Program-made: the position numbers and the translations under genes
Notes under the pieces: generated by a model
The model's input: only the letters and a program-made list of their open reading frames with translations
What the model was told of the DNA's origin: nothing
Databases searched by the model: none
NCBI RefSeq assembly: GCF_000426505.1
Contig: NZ_AUFM01000011.1
Location: 1,240,001 to 1,304,000 of the forward strand
Source: Nisaea denitrificans DSM 18348
GTDB taxonomy: Bacteria; Pseudomonadota; Alphaproteobacteria; Thalassobaculales; Thalassobaculaceae
Reading direction: 5' to 3'
Length of the DNA stretch: 64,000 bases
Part shown: positions 55,140-64,000 of the stretch, in pieces
How positions within the stretch are numbered: the first letter of the stretch is position 1
Layout: each line of letters starts with the position of its first letter

Positions 55140-55235
55140 TCAGCAACAGACAGGCACTATGGCCGAGGCCTGTTCGATCGCGCGCCGCAACAAGGCACGG
55201 ATCCGTCCGACCGCTCTGCCGAGACGTCGCTTCAT
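55140..55235 (-). CDS. Possible small Arg-rich ORF coupled to coxF
   Basis: A 31-codon frame whose ATG overlaps the coxF stop codon (ATGA at 55235-55232). The product starts MKRRLGRAVGR, is Arg-rich and amphipathic, and ends with two cysteines. The overlap suggests translational coupling. It may be a small protein or the truncated beginning of a lost gene next to the islet border. No homologue is recognised. Confidence 0.3.
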   Translation of the reverse strand: MKRRLGRAVGRIRALLRRAIEQASAIVPVCC

Positions 55236-56065
55236 GCCGTTGCCCTCCCGTTGTTTTCCGCGCTGTCGCGGGCGCGCTGACGGCGGACCGCAACCAGCTC
55301 CGCCATGATGGAAAGCGCGATTTCCTCCGGCTCGATGGCGTTGATGTCGAGTCCCGCCGGAGCCTTGAGCGCTTCCAATCGTGCCTCCGGCAGTCCGCGC
55401 TCCGCCAAGTGTGTGCGCATTACGTTCGCCTTGCGACGGCTGCCGACGAAGGAGACGAAACCGGCACCGCTGTCGAGCGCCCCCGCGAGTGCTTCGCGGT
55501 CGCGCTTGCCCTGCGTCGCGACAACGACGAAGTCGCGCGCCGCCAGATCCAACGCTTCGAACTCGAACCCCTCGTGTCGCACCACATCGACGGTGAATCC
55601 GGCGAGATCTTCTGCCAGCGCCGCCGCCGTCACCCGGTAGCCGAGGGTAACGGCGAGCCGCGCGAGAACGGTCGCGACCGAAGAGCCGCCGCAGATCACC
55701 AGCCGCGGCGCCTGTCGCATCGGTTCGATGAAGATGTCGACGGTACCGCCGCTCGGACAGCCGCTCTTGTGCAGCTCAACACCGTCGCGGTCGAGCCGCT
55801 CGACCACCTCGTCGCCGGGCTTCACCCGGATCAGGCGGGGCTCCCCCGCGTCGAGCACCGCTTCCGCGGAGCGGCGCACGGCGCCCTGCACGCAGCCGCC
55901 GCCGAGAAATCCCTTGATCGTCCCGTCCGCGAGCACCACCGCCTTCGCCCCGGCCTTGGCGCTGGTCGCGTTCTCGGTCCGCACCACGGTCGCAACGCAG
56001 AACTCCGCCTCCGCCTCCATCAGGGCCGCGATCGTGGTGAAAACGTCATCGTGCTGCCGTTCCAT
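55232..56065 (-). CDS. coxF: XdhC/CoxF-type CO dehydrogenase maturation factor
   Basis: A 277-residue XdhC/CoxI-family protein. Its N-terminal half has FLGGGCVQGAV; the C-terminal half is a Rossmann-like domain with LVICGGSSVATVLARLAVTLGY. Such proteins help insert or finish the molybdenum cofactor. In Oligotropha carboxidovorans CoxF follows CoxE and is involved in building the Cu-S-Mo site. GGAG sequences precede the ATG at 56065. It is the last full gene of the cox cluster, 12 bp after coxE. Confidence 0.85.
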   Translation of the reverse strand: MERQHDDVFTTIAALMEAEAEFCVATVVRTENATSAKAGAKAVVLADGTIKGFLGGGCVQGAVRRSAEAVLDAGEPRLIRVKPGDEVVERLDRDGVELHKSGCPSGGTVDIFIEPMRQAPRLVICGGSSVATVLARLAVTLGYRVTAAALAEDLAGFTVDVVRHEGFEFEALDLAARDFVVVATQGKRDREALAGALDSGAGFVSFVGSRRKANVMRTHLAERGLPEARLEALKAPAGLDINAIEPEEIALSIMAELVAVRRQRARDSAENNGRATA

Positions 56066-56077
56066 TCCTCCGTCTCC

Positions 56078-57292
56078 CTATAAGGCCGCCAGCTCGGGCT
56101 CGAGCGCGGCCAGCGCCTGGAGGCTGTTCGCAGCGGAAAAATGATCGATATGGGGCAGCGCCGCCGCCATGCCCCGCGCCACAGGTTCGTAGTCCTTCCA
56201 GCCGAGCAGCGGATTGAGCCAGACGATGCGGCGCGCGCGGGTTTTGAGCCGCTTCAGTTCTCGCGCCAGATGCTCCGGCGCTTCGGTATCGTAGCCGTCG
56301 CTCAGGATCACCACGACGGTCCGGCTGTCGATCGCCTGCTTGGCGTAGCGCGTGTTGAAATCCTCAAGCGCGCCGGCAATCCGTGTGCCGCCGCCGAAGC
56401 CTTCAATCATCAGAGAGAGCTTCGCCAGCGCCCGGAACGGGTCCTTGTCGGTAAGTGCGTCAGTCACCCGAACGAGACGGGTATGGAAAAGGTAGGCGTC
56501 GGCCCGCATCCAGCGGCAGAGCAGGCCGCGTACGAAGAGCAGGAAATACCGGCTGTAGAGCTTCATCGAGCCGGAAACGTCGAGCAGTATCACGATGCGC
56601 ACGGGACGGTCCGGCCGCGTCCGTTTCAGCAGATCCACCGGCTCGCCTCCATGGGCGATGTTGCGCCGGATGGTGCGCCGGAGGTCGAGACCGCGCCCCC
56701 GTGCAGAAGGCTTGCGGCGTCGGCTGAGACGGTACCGCATCGCGCTCGCCAAACTCTCCGCCACCCGTTCCGCCTCGGCGATATCCTCTTTCGCCGAGAT
56801 CTCGCGCAGATCGGTCTTGAACAGGCTGTCACGCCGGTCGGCGGCAATCCGGTGCGGCGCGGAGGGAGCTTCCGCATCCTCCTCGCCGTCGCTGGCGTTT
56901 GTCGCCTGCGCCGCCCCGCCGATCGGACGCCCTGCCCGATCTTCCGGCGGCAGCACCTTGTCCCAGAGCGCCGGGCGTGCCCGTTTCGGCGTGCTGGTAT
57001 TCTCCCCCCGCAGGATATTCGCGCGCCTCACACCCTCGCCGAACCAATAGGCCCGGAACAGCGTGTCGAACCGCTCCCAGTCCTCCCGGTTGCCGCAAAG
57101 CGCGACCTTGAGCGCCGCCTGTACGCCGTCCGGTGTCGGCCTGTCGAGGCGCCTGACGATGTCGAGCGACAGGGCCGTCTCAGACGGACCGAGAGTGAAG
57201 CCGTTCAGCCGGAGATGGGCGATGAAGCCCCGCATCCGCTCCCGCGGTCCCGGGGGCTCCGGCAGGGCGCCATTCTCGCCGGGCTCCGCCAT
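56078..57292 (-). CDS. coxE: CoxE, VWA-domain CO dehydrogenase maturation protein
   Basis: A 404-residue protein. An N-terminal helical region (about 20-110) and a charged linker lead to a C-terminal von Willebrand A domain (from about 232) with the MIDAS motif DVSGSMK at 238-244 and a later LSDGYDTEAP. CoxE works with the AAA+ protein CoxD in making the bimetallic centre of CO dehydrogenase. The ATG at 57292 lies 2 bp past the coxD stop. The open frame continues upstream into coxD sequence and is not part of this gene. Confidence 0.88.
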   Translation of the reverse strand: MAEPGENGALPEPPGPRERMRGFIAHLRLNGFTLGPSETALSLDIVRRLDRPTPDGVQAALKVALCGNREDWERFDTLFRAYWFGEGVRRANILRGENTSTPKRARPALWDKVLPPEDRAGRPIGGAAQATNASDGEEDAEAPSAPHRIAADRRDSLFKTDLREISAKEDIAEAERVAESLASAMRYRLSRRRKPSARGRGLDLRRTIRRNIAHGGEPVDLLKRTRPDRPVRIVILLDVSGSMKLYSRYFLLFVRGLLCRWMRADAYLFHTRLVRVTDALTDKDPFRALAKLSLMIEGFGGGTRIAGALEDFNTRYAKQAIDSRTVVVILSDGYDTEAPEHLARELKRLKTRARRIVWLNPLLGWKDYEPVARGMAAALPHIDHFSAANSLQALAALEPELAAL

Positions 57293-57294
57293 CG

Positions 57295-58179
57295 TCACGC
57301 GACCTTTCCCATCAGGCGTTGGGTAACTTCCGGTGCGATCGCGCGCTGGTCCGCCTCTGTCTTCAGCAAACAGATGAGGCTCGCCTGCAGGAGATCGAGA
57401 TTGTCCTCGAGTTTCTCCACCTTGAGACCAACAAGCGCCGTCGCCCAGTCCAGCGTCTCGGCAATGCCTGGCACCTTCTCCAGCTCCTCGCGGCGGAGTT
57501 GCTGCACGAAGCCGACGATCCGCCGTGCGAGTTCGTCGTCGATCTCCGGCATCCGCGCGGCAAGGATAGCCCGCTCCTTCTCCGCGTCCGGATAATCGAC
57601 CCAGGAATAGAGGCAGCGCCGGCGGAGCGCGTCGGAGAGCGCCCGGGTGCCGTTCGAGGTCAGGACCACATGCGGGATCGAGACCGCTTCGATGGTGCCA
57701 AGTTCCGGGATCGTCACCTGATAGTCGGCCAGCAGTTCCAGCAGAAAGGCCTCGAACTCCTCGTCCGCGCGGTCGATCTCGTCGATCAGCAGGACCGGCG
57801 GCTCGAGCTGGCTGATCGCTTCCAGCAGCGGTCGCCGCAGGAGGTATTCCTCGGAGAAAATATGGTTCTCCAGGGTCTCTGCAGAGTCCGCCCCTTCGGT
57901 TGCCTCGCGGGCCCGGATGGACAGCAGCTGGCGCTGATAGTTCCACTCGTAGAGCGTCGCGTTCGCATCCAGCCCTTCGTAGCACTGCAACCGGATCAGC
58001 CGGGTGCCGAGCAGCTTCGCCAGCGCCCGCGCGATGTCGGTCTTGCCGACGCCCGCCTCGCCCTCCAGCAGCAGCGGACGGTGAATCTCGGTCGCAAGCG
58101 TCAGCGCCATCGCGAGGCTTTCCTCCGCGATGTAACCGGCTTCTGCGAGTTTTGCCTGTAGCTCTTTGTAATCTCTCAT
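57295..58179 (-). CDS. coxD: CoxD, MoxR-type AAA+ ATPase
   Basis: A 294-residue MoxR-family AAA+ ATPase with Walker A GEAGVGKT at 40-47, Walker B VLLIDEIDRADEEFE and sensor 1 VVLTSNGTRALSDALRRRCL. In Oligotropha, CoxD is needed for sulfuration and copper insertion at the CO dehydrogenase active site and partners with CoxE. The ATG at 58179 follows MoxR/CoxD length; the longer frame to 58290 adds a Pro/Gly/Arg-rich head overlapping coxL. No clear Shine-Dalgarno. Confidence 0.9.
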   Translation of the reverse strand: MRDYKELQAKLAEAGYIAEESLAMALTLATEIHRPLLLEGEAGVGKTDIARALAKLLGTRLIRLQCYEGLDANATLYEWNYQRQLLSIRAREATEGADSAETLENHIFSEEYLLRRPLLEAISQLEPPVLLIDEIDRADEEFEAFLLELLADYQVTIPELGTIEAVSIPHVVLTSNGTRALSDALRRRCLYSWVDYPDAEKERAILAARMPEIDDELARRIVGFVQQLRREELEKVPGIAETLDWATALVGLKVEKLEDNLDLLQASLICLLKTEADQRAIAPEVTQRLMGKVA

Positions 58180-58237
58180 GGTTTGAAAACCCGGACCGGA
58201 CGACGCATGGGTTGCCGCCCGGCCCGGAGGTGGGTTT

Positions 58238-60658
58238 CTAGGCCGTGATGCCGAGCCGCTCGGCCGTCTTCCACACCCGCCAGTGATCATGCGGCATTTG
58301 CGTGTGGGTTAGACCGAGATGGGCGAAGGCATCGTTGACGGCGTTGGAGAAAGCCGAGACGCCGCCGACATTCGGCGACTCCCCGACACCCTTCGCACCG
58401 ATCGGGTGGTGCGGCGACGGCGTGACGGTGAAATCGGTCTCCCAGACCGGCGTTTCAACCGCCGTCGGCAGGAAGAAGTCCATCAGGCTCGCGCCCTTCA
58501 CGTTCCCCATTTCGTCGTAGGAGATCTCCTGGCCCATGGCGATGGCAAGGGCTTCCGTCAGGCCGCCATGCACCTGTCCCTCGATGATCATCGGATTGAT
58601 CCGGGTGCCGCAATCGTCCAGCGCGTAGAAGCGGCGGATGTCGGTCACACCGGTATCGACGTCGATGTCGACGACGCAGACATAGGCCCCGAAGGGATAG
58701 GTCATGTTCGGCGGATCGTAGTAGCTGACGGCCTCCAGACCCGGCTCCAGACCCGGCGGGACGTTGTTGTAGGCGGCGAAAGCGACTTCGGCCATGGTCT
58801 TGAAACGTTCCGGCGCGCCCTTGACCACGAACCGGTCGACGTCGAACTCGACGTCGTCGTCATGCACCTCGAGCAGCCAGGCGGCGATCATCTGCGCCTT
58901 GGCCTTGATCTTCCGGCCCGCCATCGCCGTCGCCGCGCCGGCGACCGGCGTCGAGCGGGAACCGTAGGTCCCGAGGCCATAAGGCGCGGTGTCCGTATCG
59001 CCTTCCTCGACCGTGATCTGGTCCGCAGGGATGCCGATCTCGGAGGCCAGGATCTGGGCGAAGGTCGTAGCATGACCCTGCCCCTGGCTTATGGTCCCGA
59101 GCCGGGCAATCGCGCTGCCGGTCGGATGCACCCGGATCTCGCAGCTGTCGAACATCCCGAGCCCGAGAATGTCGCAGTTCTTGATCGGACCAGCACCGAC
59201 GATCTCGGTGAAGAACCCGACGCCGACCCCCACCAGGGAGCGGGTCTCGCCGCGCGCGAAGGCCTCGCGGTTGGCTTTCTGCTCGTCCCGGAGCGCCTTG
59301 TACTTGACCGTCTCCAGCGCCTTTTCCATCGCGGTATGGTAGTCGCCGCTGTCGTACTCCCAGCCGAGCGCCGAGGTGTATGGGAACTGCTCTTTCTTGA
59401 TGAAGTTCTTTATCCTGAGCTCCGCCGGATCCATCTCCAGCTTGCGGGCGAGCACATCCATCATCCGCTCGATGAAATAGGATGCCTCCGTCACCCGGAA
59501 GGAACACCTGTACGCGACGCCGCCCGGCGCCTTGTTGGTATAGACGCCGTCGACCGATACGTGGGCGACGGGGATATCGTAGGAGCCGGTGCAGATGTTG
59601 AAGAAACCGGCCGGGAACTTGGTCGGGTCCGCGCAGGCGTCGAAGCCGCCATGGTCCGCGAGCACGTGGCACTTGAGCCCGGTGATCCGCCCATCCCTGG
59701 TCGCGGATATTTCCCCCGTCATGTGGTAGTCGCGGGCAAAGGCCGTCGATTGCAGGTTCTCGATCCGGTCCTCGATCCACTTCACCGGGACGCCGAGCAC
59801 GATCGAGGCGACGACGGAGCAGATATAGCCGGGATAGACGCCGACCTTGTTGCCGAAGCCGCCGCCGATATCCGGTGAGATCACGCGGATCTTGTGCTCC
59901 GGAATTGTGGAGATCAGCGAGGCCACGGTACGCACCGCATGCGGCGCCTGGAAGGTACCCCAGAGGGTGAGATGGCCGTTTACCTTGTCCATGCTAGCGA
60001 CGCAGCCAGCGGTCTCCAGCGGGCAAGGATGGACACGCTGGTAGGTGATCTTCTCCTTGGCCACGATTTCGGCATCGGCCAGTGCCCTTTCGGTGCCGTC
60101 CTGATCGCCGACTTCCCAGGTGAAGATATGGTTGTGGTGACGGCGGGGCCCGTGCGCCCCTTCGGTCTTGCCTTCGAGATCCTCGCGCAGGACCGGTGCA
60201 TCGGCGTCCATCGCCTTGAACGGATCGACCAGAACCGGCAGTTCCTCGTACTCGACCTCGACCAGCTCGGCCGCATCGGACGCCGCATAACGGTCGTCGG
60301 CGACGACGAAGGCCACTTCCTGGCCCTGGAACAGGACCTTGCCGTCGGCGAGCACCATCTGCACGTCACCGGCGAGCGTCGGCATCCATGCGAGATTGAC
60401 CGGCTTCAGGTCATCCGCGGTGAGCACCGCCTTGACCCCCGGCACGGCCAGCGCCGCTTCCTTGTTCACCGACTTGATACGGGCATGGGCATATGGCGAG
60501 CGGACGAAATCGCCGAACAGCATGCCCGGCAACTTGATGTCGTCGACATAGTTTCCCTTGCCCTGCACGAAGCGGGCATCCTCGACCCTGCGGCGGGAGG
60601 TGCCCATGCCTTTCAGGTTCTGTTTACGTTCCTCGACGCTGGCGACTTCGGCGTTCAT
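58238..60658 (-). CDS. coxL: Form I aerobic CO dehydrogenase large subunit
   Basis: An 806-residue xanthine-oxidase-family molybdenum hydroxylase. The active-site loop reads AYRCSFR at 382-388, the AYxCSFR signature of form I (true CO-oxidising) CoxL; C385 is the expected ligand of the Cu-S-Mo centre. Also visible are [27 protein letters not shown] and, near the end, [13 protein letters not shown] with the catalytic glutamate. Length matches characterised CoxL (about 809). AAGGAGG stands 7 nt before the ATG at 60658, and the ATG overlaps the coxS stop (ATGA). It oxidises CO with water to CO2, passing two electrons through CoxS and CoxM to the respiratory chain. Confidence 0.96.
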   Translation of the reverse strand: MNAEVASVEERKQNLKGMGTSRRRVEDARFVQGKGNYVDDIKLPGMLFGDFVRSPYAHARIKSVNKEAALAVPGVKAVLTADDLKPVNLAWMPTLAGDVQMVLADGKVLFQGQEVAFVVADDRYAASDAAELVEVEYEELPVLVDPFKAMDADAPVLREDLEGKTEGAHGPRRHHNHIFTWEVGDQDGTERALADAEIVAKEKITYQRVHPCPLETAGCVASMDKVNGHLTLWGTFQAPHAVRTVASLISTIPEHKIRVISPDIGGGFGNKVGVYPGYICSVVASIVLGVPVKWIEDRIENLQSTAFARDYHMTGEISATRDGRITGLKCHVLADHGGFDACADPTKFPAGFFNICTGSYDIPVAHVSVDGVYTNKAPGGVAYRCSFRVTEASYFIERMMDVLARKLEMDPAELRIKNFIKKEQFPYTSALGWEYDSGDYHTAMEKALETVKYKALRDEQKANREAFARGETRSLVGVGVGFFTEIVGAGPIKNCDILGLGMFDSCEIRVHPTGSAIARLGTISQGQGHATTFAQILASEIGIPADQITVEEGDTDTAPYGLGTYGSRSTPVAGAATAMAGRKIKAKAQMIAAWLLEVHDDDVEFDVDRFVVKGAPERFKTMAEVAFAAYNNVPPGLEPGLEAVSYYDPPNMTYPFGAYVCVVDIDVDTGVTDIRRFYALDDCGTRINPMIIEGQVHGGLTEALAIAMGQEISYDEMGNVKGASLMDFFLPTAVETPVWETDFTVTPSPHHPIGAKGVGESPNVGGVSAFSNAVNDAFAHLGLTHTQMPHDHWRVWKTAERLGITA

Positions 60659-61149
60659 TGCGCAGCCTCCTTGCTCGCGTTCAACTCGTCCGACGCGGCC
60701 TGGATGGCCTTGACGATGTTTTGGTAACCGGTGCAGCGGCAGAGATTTCCGGAGATGCCGTAGCGGATTTCCTCCTCGCTCGGGTTCGGGTTTTCCTGCA
60801 GCAGCCTGTATGCTCTCGTGATCATGCCCGGGGTGCAGAAGCCACATTGCAGGCCGTGATGCTCGCGGAAGGCTTCCTGCAGCGCGTGCAGGGTGCCGTC
60901 GGCATTCGCAATACCCTCGATCGTGGTCACCTCCGCGCCGTTCGACTGGGCGACGAAGACGGTGCAGGATTTCACCGACTTGCCATTCAGATCGACGGTA
61001 CAGGCGCCGCAATGGCTGGTCTCGCAGCCGATATGCGGGCCGGTAAGGCTAAGCTGCTCGCGCAGGAAATGGATCAGCAGGGTGCGCGGCTCGGCGAGGC
61101 CTTCGACCTCGGCGCCGTTGACGTTCATTTTGACATGCATCTTTGACAT
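60655..61149 (-). CDS. coxS: CO dehydrogenase small (iron-sulfur) subunit
   Basis: A 164-residue 2x[2Fe-2S] subunit. The plant-ferredoxin-type cluster has C42, C47, C50 and C62 ([10 protein letters not shown], then SC); the C-terminal cluster has C102, C105, C137 and C139 ([16 protein letters not shown]). It carries electrons from CoxL to the FAD of CoxM. The ATG at 61149 is supported by GGGAG upstream inside the coxM end; another ATG lies three codons later. It overlaps coxL by 4 bp. Confidence 0.95.
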   Translation of the reverse strand: MSKMHVKMNVNGAEVEGLAEPRTLLIHFLREQLSLTGPHIGCETSHCGACTVDLNGKSVKSCTVFVAQSNGAEVTTIEGIANADGTLHALQEAFREHHGLQCGFCTPGMITRAYRLLQENPNPSEEEIRYGISGNLCRCTGYQNIVKAIQAASDELNASKEAAQ

Positions 61150-61163
61150 CAGTCGGCTCTCCC

Positions 61164-62027
61164 TCAACCGGCGTTCTTCTGGGCGCGGGCGATAGCCCGG
61201 CGCACCATGATACCGGCGACATGGGTCCGGAAATCGGCCGGCCCTCGTCCATCGCTCGTGGGTTCAGTGATCTCCTCGGCGAGGCGCACCGCCGTGTCGA
61301 CTGCGTCCGCCCCGAGATCAGTTCCGACGAGCGCGCCTGCCGCCGCTTCCGCATAGAGCGGCGTCGACGCTACATTGGTGAGCGCGATCGATGCCGAGAT
61401 ACAGCGCCCGCTTTCCACGGTCAGGATAACGGCGGCCGCGGCTGTCGCGTAGTCACCGATCTTGCGCTTCTGTTTCTCGTAGGCGGAGCCGTGGCCCACG
61501 GCCGGAGTCGGAATCCGGATCTGGGTCAAAACCTCGTTTTCCTCGAGTTCGGTGAAGTAGGCGGCTTCGTAATAGTCCCGGGCGGCGATGTCCCGGCTGC
61601 CGTTAGGGCCAACCGCACGGAACCGCGCGCCGAGCGCCTGCATGATCGCCGGCATGTCATTGCCGGGATCACCGTTCGCGACATTGCCCCCGATCGTGCC
61701 GCAATAGCGCACCTGCGGATCGGCGATCAGCGCCGCCGCTTCCGGGATGATCGGACATTTGGCCGCGAGCAGGTCGGAGGTCAACACCTCGTGCTGGGTT
61801 GTCAGCGCGCCAATGACGAGCTCGCCTCCCTCTTCCGAGATGCCATGCAGACTATCGATGGCCTGCAGGTCGACGATGTGCGACGGCACCGCCATGCGCA
61901 ATTTCATCATCGGTATCAGACTGTGACCGCCCGCGAGCAGGCGCGCCTCGTCACCATGCTCGTTCAGCAAGGCGATGGCACCGTCGACGGATTCCGGGCG
62001 ATGATATTCGAATGATCCTGGGATCAT
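61164..62027 (-). CDS. coxM: CO dehydrogenase medium (FAD-binding) subunit
   Basis: A 287-residue flavoprotein of the molybdenum-hydroxylase FAD-subunit family. FAD motifs are [16 protein letters not shown] near residues 30-45 and [14 protein letters not shown] near 110-123. It accepts electrons from CoxS and hands them to quinone or cytochrome. AGGGAGGG precedes the ATG at 62027. The subunit order M-S-L matches the known cox operons. Confidence 0.94.
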   Translation of the reverse strand: MIPGSFEYHRPESVDGAIALLNEHGDEARLLAGGHSLIPMMKLRMAVPSHIVDLQAIDSLHGISEEGGELVIGALTTQHEVLTSDLLAAKCPIIPEAAALIADPQVRYCGTIGGNVANGDPGNDMPAIMQALGARFRAVGPNGSRDIAARDYYEAAYFTELEENEVLTQIRIPTPAVGHGSAYEKQKRKIGDYATAAAAVILTVESGRCISASIALTNVASTPLYAEAAAGALVGTDLGADAVDTAVRLAEEITEPTSDGRGPADFRTHVAGIMVRRAIARAQKNAG

Positions 62028-62204
62028 TGTGGCTACCCTCCCTCAAGGACTGCGGCTCTATTGGCCTCGTTGCCGGTTTGCCGGCACTTGAGGGACAGCA
62101 TGAATACACGGCGGCGGATGCACAGATGGCTATGCGCCCCGGGCGCCTCACTTGCACGAATGGCGAAATAGCTGCACGAACTGCAGCGGCTACTGACGGC
62201 GGGG

Positions 62205-63374
62205 TTACAGTCCCAGCGCCTTGCGCACGTCGCCCATATGGGACCGGCTGACCGGTATCGCCTCGCGGCTCTGCCCGGCGACCAGCACGAAGGCCTTGTC
62301 CTTCTGCCGCTCGAAACCCGCCGCATGCTCCATATTGAGCAGGAAGCTCCGGTGCGTGCGCAGGAAGGCGGTGCCTTTCAGCACCCCTTCCAGCTTGGAC
62401 AGTGACCACGGGCAGAAGACATGCGCCGCGCCGTCATAGATCTCGGTGTAGTGACCGTCGGCCCTGATGGACCGGATGTTGTCCGGAGTCAGGAAGTAGG
62501 TCGTGTTGTTGCGTTCATAAGGAATACGGATCCGGCCGAGCGGTCCGGTCGGCATCGGGCGGGCCTGTTGCGCCGCGACCTCGTCGGATGCAGACAGGCC
62601 GGCAAGAGCGGAAGCGTCTTCTCTCGTCTCGTCCGTTTCCGGCGCCGTCGTATCGCGGACCGGGAGAGGGCCGTCCATCGGAAGCGCGGAAAGCAGGAAC
62701 AAACCGCAGACGACAAAGGCGGCGACCGCGACCACCAAGGCCAGATAGGTATCGGGCAGCATCGGGCCCTCCACCAGTATGGTGGTCGCGGTACGGCTGA
62801 AGGCGGTAGATGCCATGGCCGAATAGTGCATGCTGGATATCGTGACCCCCAGCACCAGCGCGCCCAGACTGAGCTGCATCAGGGTGCGCTTCTTGTAAGC
62901 GAGCGCCAGCGCACAGGTCGAGGACAGGACCGCAATCATGGTCGGCAGCACGAAGCCGAACGGGCTGTAGCTGACGATGCAGCTCCCCGTCAGGGCCTCC
63001 ATGCCCACATAATGCATCGCCACGATGCCGCATCCGATGAGAGTTCCCGCCGCAACGGTCTTGGAAAGCGAACGGGTGCCCAGATGCATCAGGGCAAGGC
63101 CTGCGCCCGTGATCAGGATCGCGATCAGCACGGAGCCGAGCGTATAGAGCAGGTCGTAGGCCACCGGCACCGGCAGGCGCAGGGCCAGCATGCCGACGAA
63201 ATGCATCGACCAGATCCCGCCGCCGATCGCCATCGCCGCTTTCGCGAGCTGTGCCTTGCGGGTCGCACTGTCAACATGGCGCAATCCGATCAGCAGCCGC
63301 AGCCCGGTAAAGGACGCCATCGCCGCGACCGCCACCGACGCCACAACCAGAAGCGGATCATATGAGACGATCAT
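62205..63374 (-). CDS. coxC: CoxC-like MHYT-LytTR membrane regulator
   Basis: A 389-residue protein with an N-terminal MHYT sensor (about seven helices with SMHFVGM, AMHYVGM and SMHYSAM, the putative metal/gas-binding motifs) and a C-terminal LytTR DNA-binding domain (about 280-389: GRIRIPYERNNTTYFL, TEIYDG, FLRTHRSFLLN). This domain pair is that of CoxC and CoxH in Oligotropha, thought to sense CO or redox state and control cox genes. ATG 63374 is preferred over a GTG at 63434. A 177-bp gap to coxM should hold a promoter. The gene sits at the right end of the islet, 103 bp from the chrA fragment. Confidence 0.9.
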   Translation of the reverse strand: MIVSYDPLLVVASVAVAAMASFTGLRLLIGLRHVDSATRKAQLAKAAMAIGGGIWSMHFVGMLALRLPVPVAYDLLYTLGSVLIAILITGAGLALMHLGTRSLSKTVAAGTLIGCGIVAMHYVGMEALTGSCIVSYSPFGFVLPTMIAVLSSTCALALAYKKRTLMQLSLGALVLGVTISSMHYSAMASTAFSRTATTILVEGPMLPDTYLALVVAVAAFVVCGLFLLSALPMDGPLPVRDTTAPETDETREDASALAGLSASDEVAAQQARPMPTGPLGRIRIPYERNNTTYFLTPDNIRSIRADGHYTEIYDGAAHVFCPWSLSKLEGVLKGTAFLRTHRSFLLNMEHAAGFERQKDKAFVLVAGQSREAIPVSRSHMGDVRKALGL

Positions 63375-63477
63375 TTCGCCACCACCCGCAAACTCCTCCC
63401 TAAATCGAGCCGGTTTACCAGCTTCTTCGTTCACTCATTCAGTGTAACAAACATCGACGCATTTAAGGAAGGCGAGC

Positions 63478-63733
63478 GGCACTCACCGCAGCGGTGGTCG
63501 GCGTAATCCTGAACCTGTCGCTCTGGTTTGGCCTGCATGTGATGTTCGGGGAAGTCACGAGGCAGGAAATCGGCCCCTTCACGCTTTGGCAGCCCGAGCT
63601 TGCAACATTCGACTGGCGCGTGGCGGTGCTCACCGCACTGAATGGGTTTCTGTTGCTGCGATGGCACTGGAGCATCGGTCGGGTATTGGCGATCTGCGCG
63701 GGGCTCGCCAGGCTGATGGTCGATGGTTTGTGA
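63478..63733 (+). pseudogene. Diverged 3' fragment of a chrA gene
   Basis: Encodes the last 84 or so residues of ChrA in frame to the stop (AAVVGVILNLSLWFGLHVMF to MVDGL), without a start or the rest of the gene. Compared with the full chrA it has about 35 base differences but only about eight or nine amino-acid changes, so it diverged mostly while still under selection, in another strain or gene copy, before being cut off. Confidence 0.88.
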
Positions 63734-63752
63734 CACGCCAAATTCTAACGAA

Positions 63753-63774
63753 CCCGGGTGCATACGTGCCCGGG
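63753..63774. terminator. Convergent intergenic hairpin, right copy
   Basis: CCCGGG/CCCGGG inverted arms around TGCATACGTG, the second copy of the hairpin at 54929-54952. It separates the chrA fragment from the tRNA 3' end. Confidence 0.5.
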
Positions 63775-63815
63775 CTCAAACCCGAAAAATACTGAAATGA
63801 ATTGGGGGGAGATTT

Positions 63816-63891
<76 letters not shown>

Positions 63892-64000
63892 ACCGAAGCC
63901 GGGCAATCACGTGCTCCGGCGCGATGCAGACAGATAAAAGAAGCAACAATTCATTGCAAGGGCAAAGCACCTCTGATCCAGGGCTTTGCATATGGCTCTA
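63892..64000. other. Region upstream of tRNA-Ala
   Basis: 109 bp to the window end, with no supportable gene. It should hold the tRNA promoter, which I could not pin down. Confidence 0.3.

Noticed and set aside
57293-57985. Upstream extension of the coxE frame
   Set aside because: It runs antiparallel in sense to nothing conserved and overlaps coxD in another frame; the extension is Arg/Pro-rich with no domain.
58319-59878. 519-codon plus-strand frame opposite coxL
   Set aside because: Antisense to the motif-complete coxL; no domain in its translation.
60659-61012. Upstream extension of the coxL frame
   Set aside because: It overlaps coxS out of frame; the ATG at 60658 has a perfect AAGGAGG and the ATGA overlap expected for coxS-coxL.
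55039-63476. Integrase, excisionase or transposase gene inside the cox islet
   Set aside because: All substantial frames in this interval are accounted for by cox genes; none shows recombinase motifs.

Overview
The window is GC-rich, densely coded chromosomal DNA from an alphaproteobacterium. The purL-bolA-grxD order, the AcnA-type aconitase, the PAS-GGDEF regulator and the many CoA-ligase, TTT and Liv-type uptake genes suggest a heterotrophic Rhodospirillales-like (possibly marine) bacterium. This placement is inferred from gene content; no marker phylogeny was possible.

Layout. 1-7.5 kb: end of purL, bolA, grxD, a DMT exporter, a D-lactate dehydrogenase-type flavoprotein, an MDR oxidoreductase, HupE and a YbaK-type editing protein. 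7.5-18.7 kb: a DUF1223 thioredoxin-like protein, an SDR, a PAS-GGDEF diguanylate cyclase, an FtsH paralogue followed closely by a type II cation P-type ATPase, small membrane proteins, an MFS carrier, a luciferase-like monooxygenase and a SHOCT protein. 18.9-28 kb: an IlvD/Edd dehydratase, then an AT-rich insert holding one large NACHT-LRR protein (candidate anti-phage NLR), then a cytosolic periplasmic-binding-fold protein and an adenine deaminase bracketed by two paralogous genes of unknown function. 28-40 kb: acnA and a seven-gene operon with a complete Liv-type ABC transporter between two CoA-ligase-like proteins. 40-53 kb: a lipoprotein, two enolase-superfamily enzymes, a DMT carrier, glutathione peroxidase, a PilZ protein, a methyltransferase, a CaiB/enoyl-CoA hydratase-like pair, a GntR regulator and a TctCBA transporter.

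52.7-63.9 kb is the most notable part. A chromate-resistance pair (chrB-chrA) is followed by a displaced 3' part of a tRNA-Ala gene. Then comes a compact form I aerobic CO dehydrogenase cluster, transcribed right to left as coxC-M-S-L-D-E-F. After that there is a second, diverged copy of the chrA 3' end, and then an intact tRNA-Ala(CGC). The cox cluster is therefore bracketed by direct repeats of about 385 bp, each made of chrA 3' end, intergenic hairpin and tRNA 3' part. The left repeat breaks off in the anticodon stem-loop, a classical tyrosine-integrase attachment position, but no integrase is present. I read this as a CO-oxidation islet captured at a tRNA gene.

The genes suggest an organism that scavenges organic acids and aromatic or acyl compounds (two ABC/TTT uptake systems with their CoA-activating or CoA-transferring enzymes). 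It may supplement energy by oxidising CO (CoxL carries the form I AYRCSFR signature). It also carries acquired defence (NACHT) and metal resistance (chrBA).
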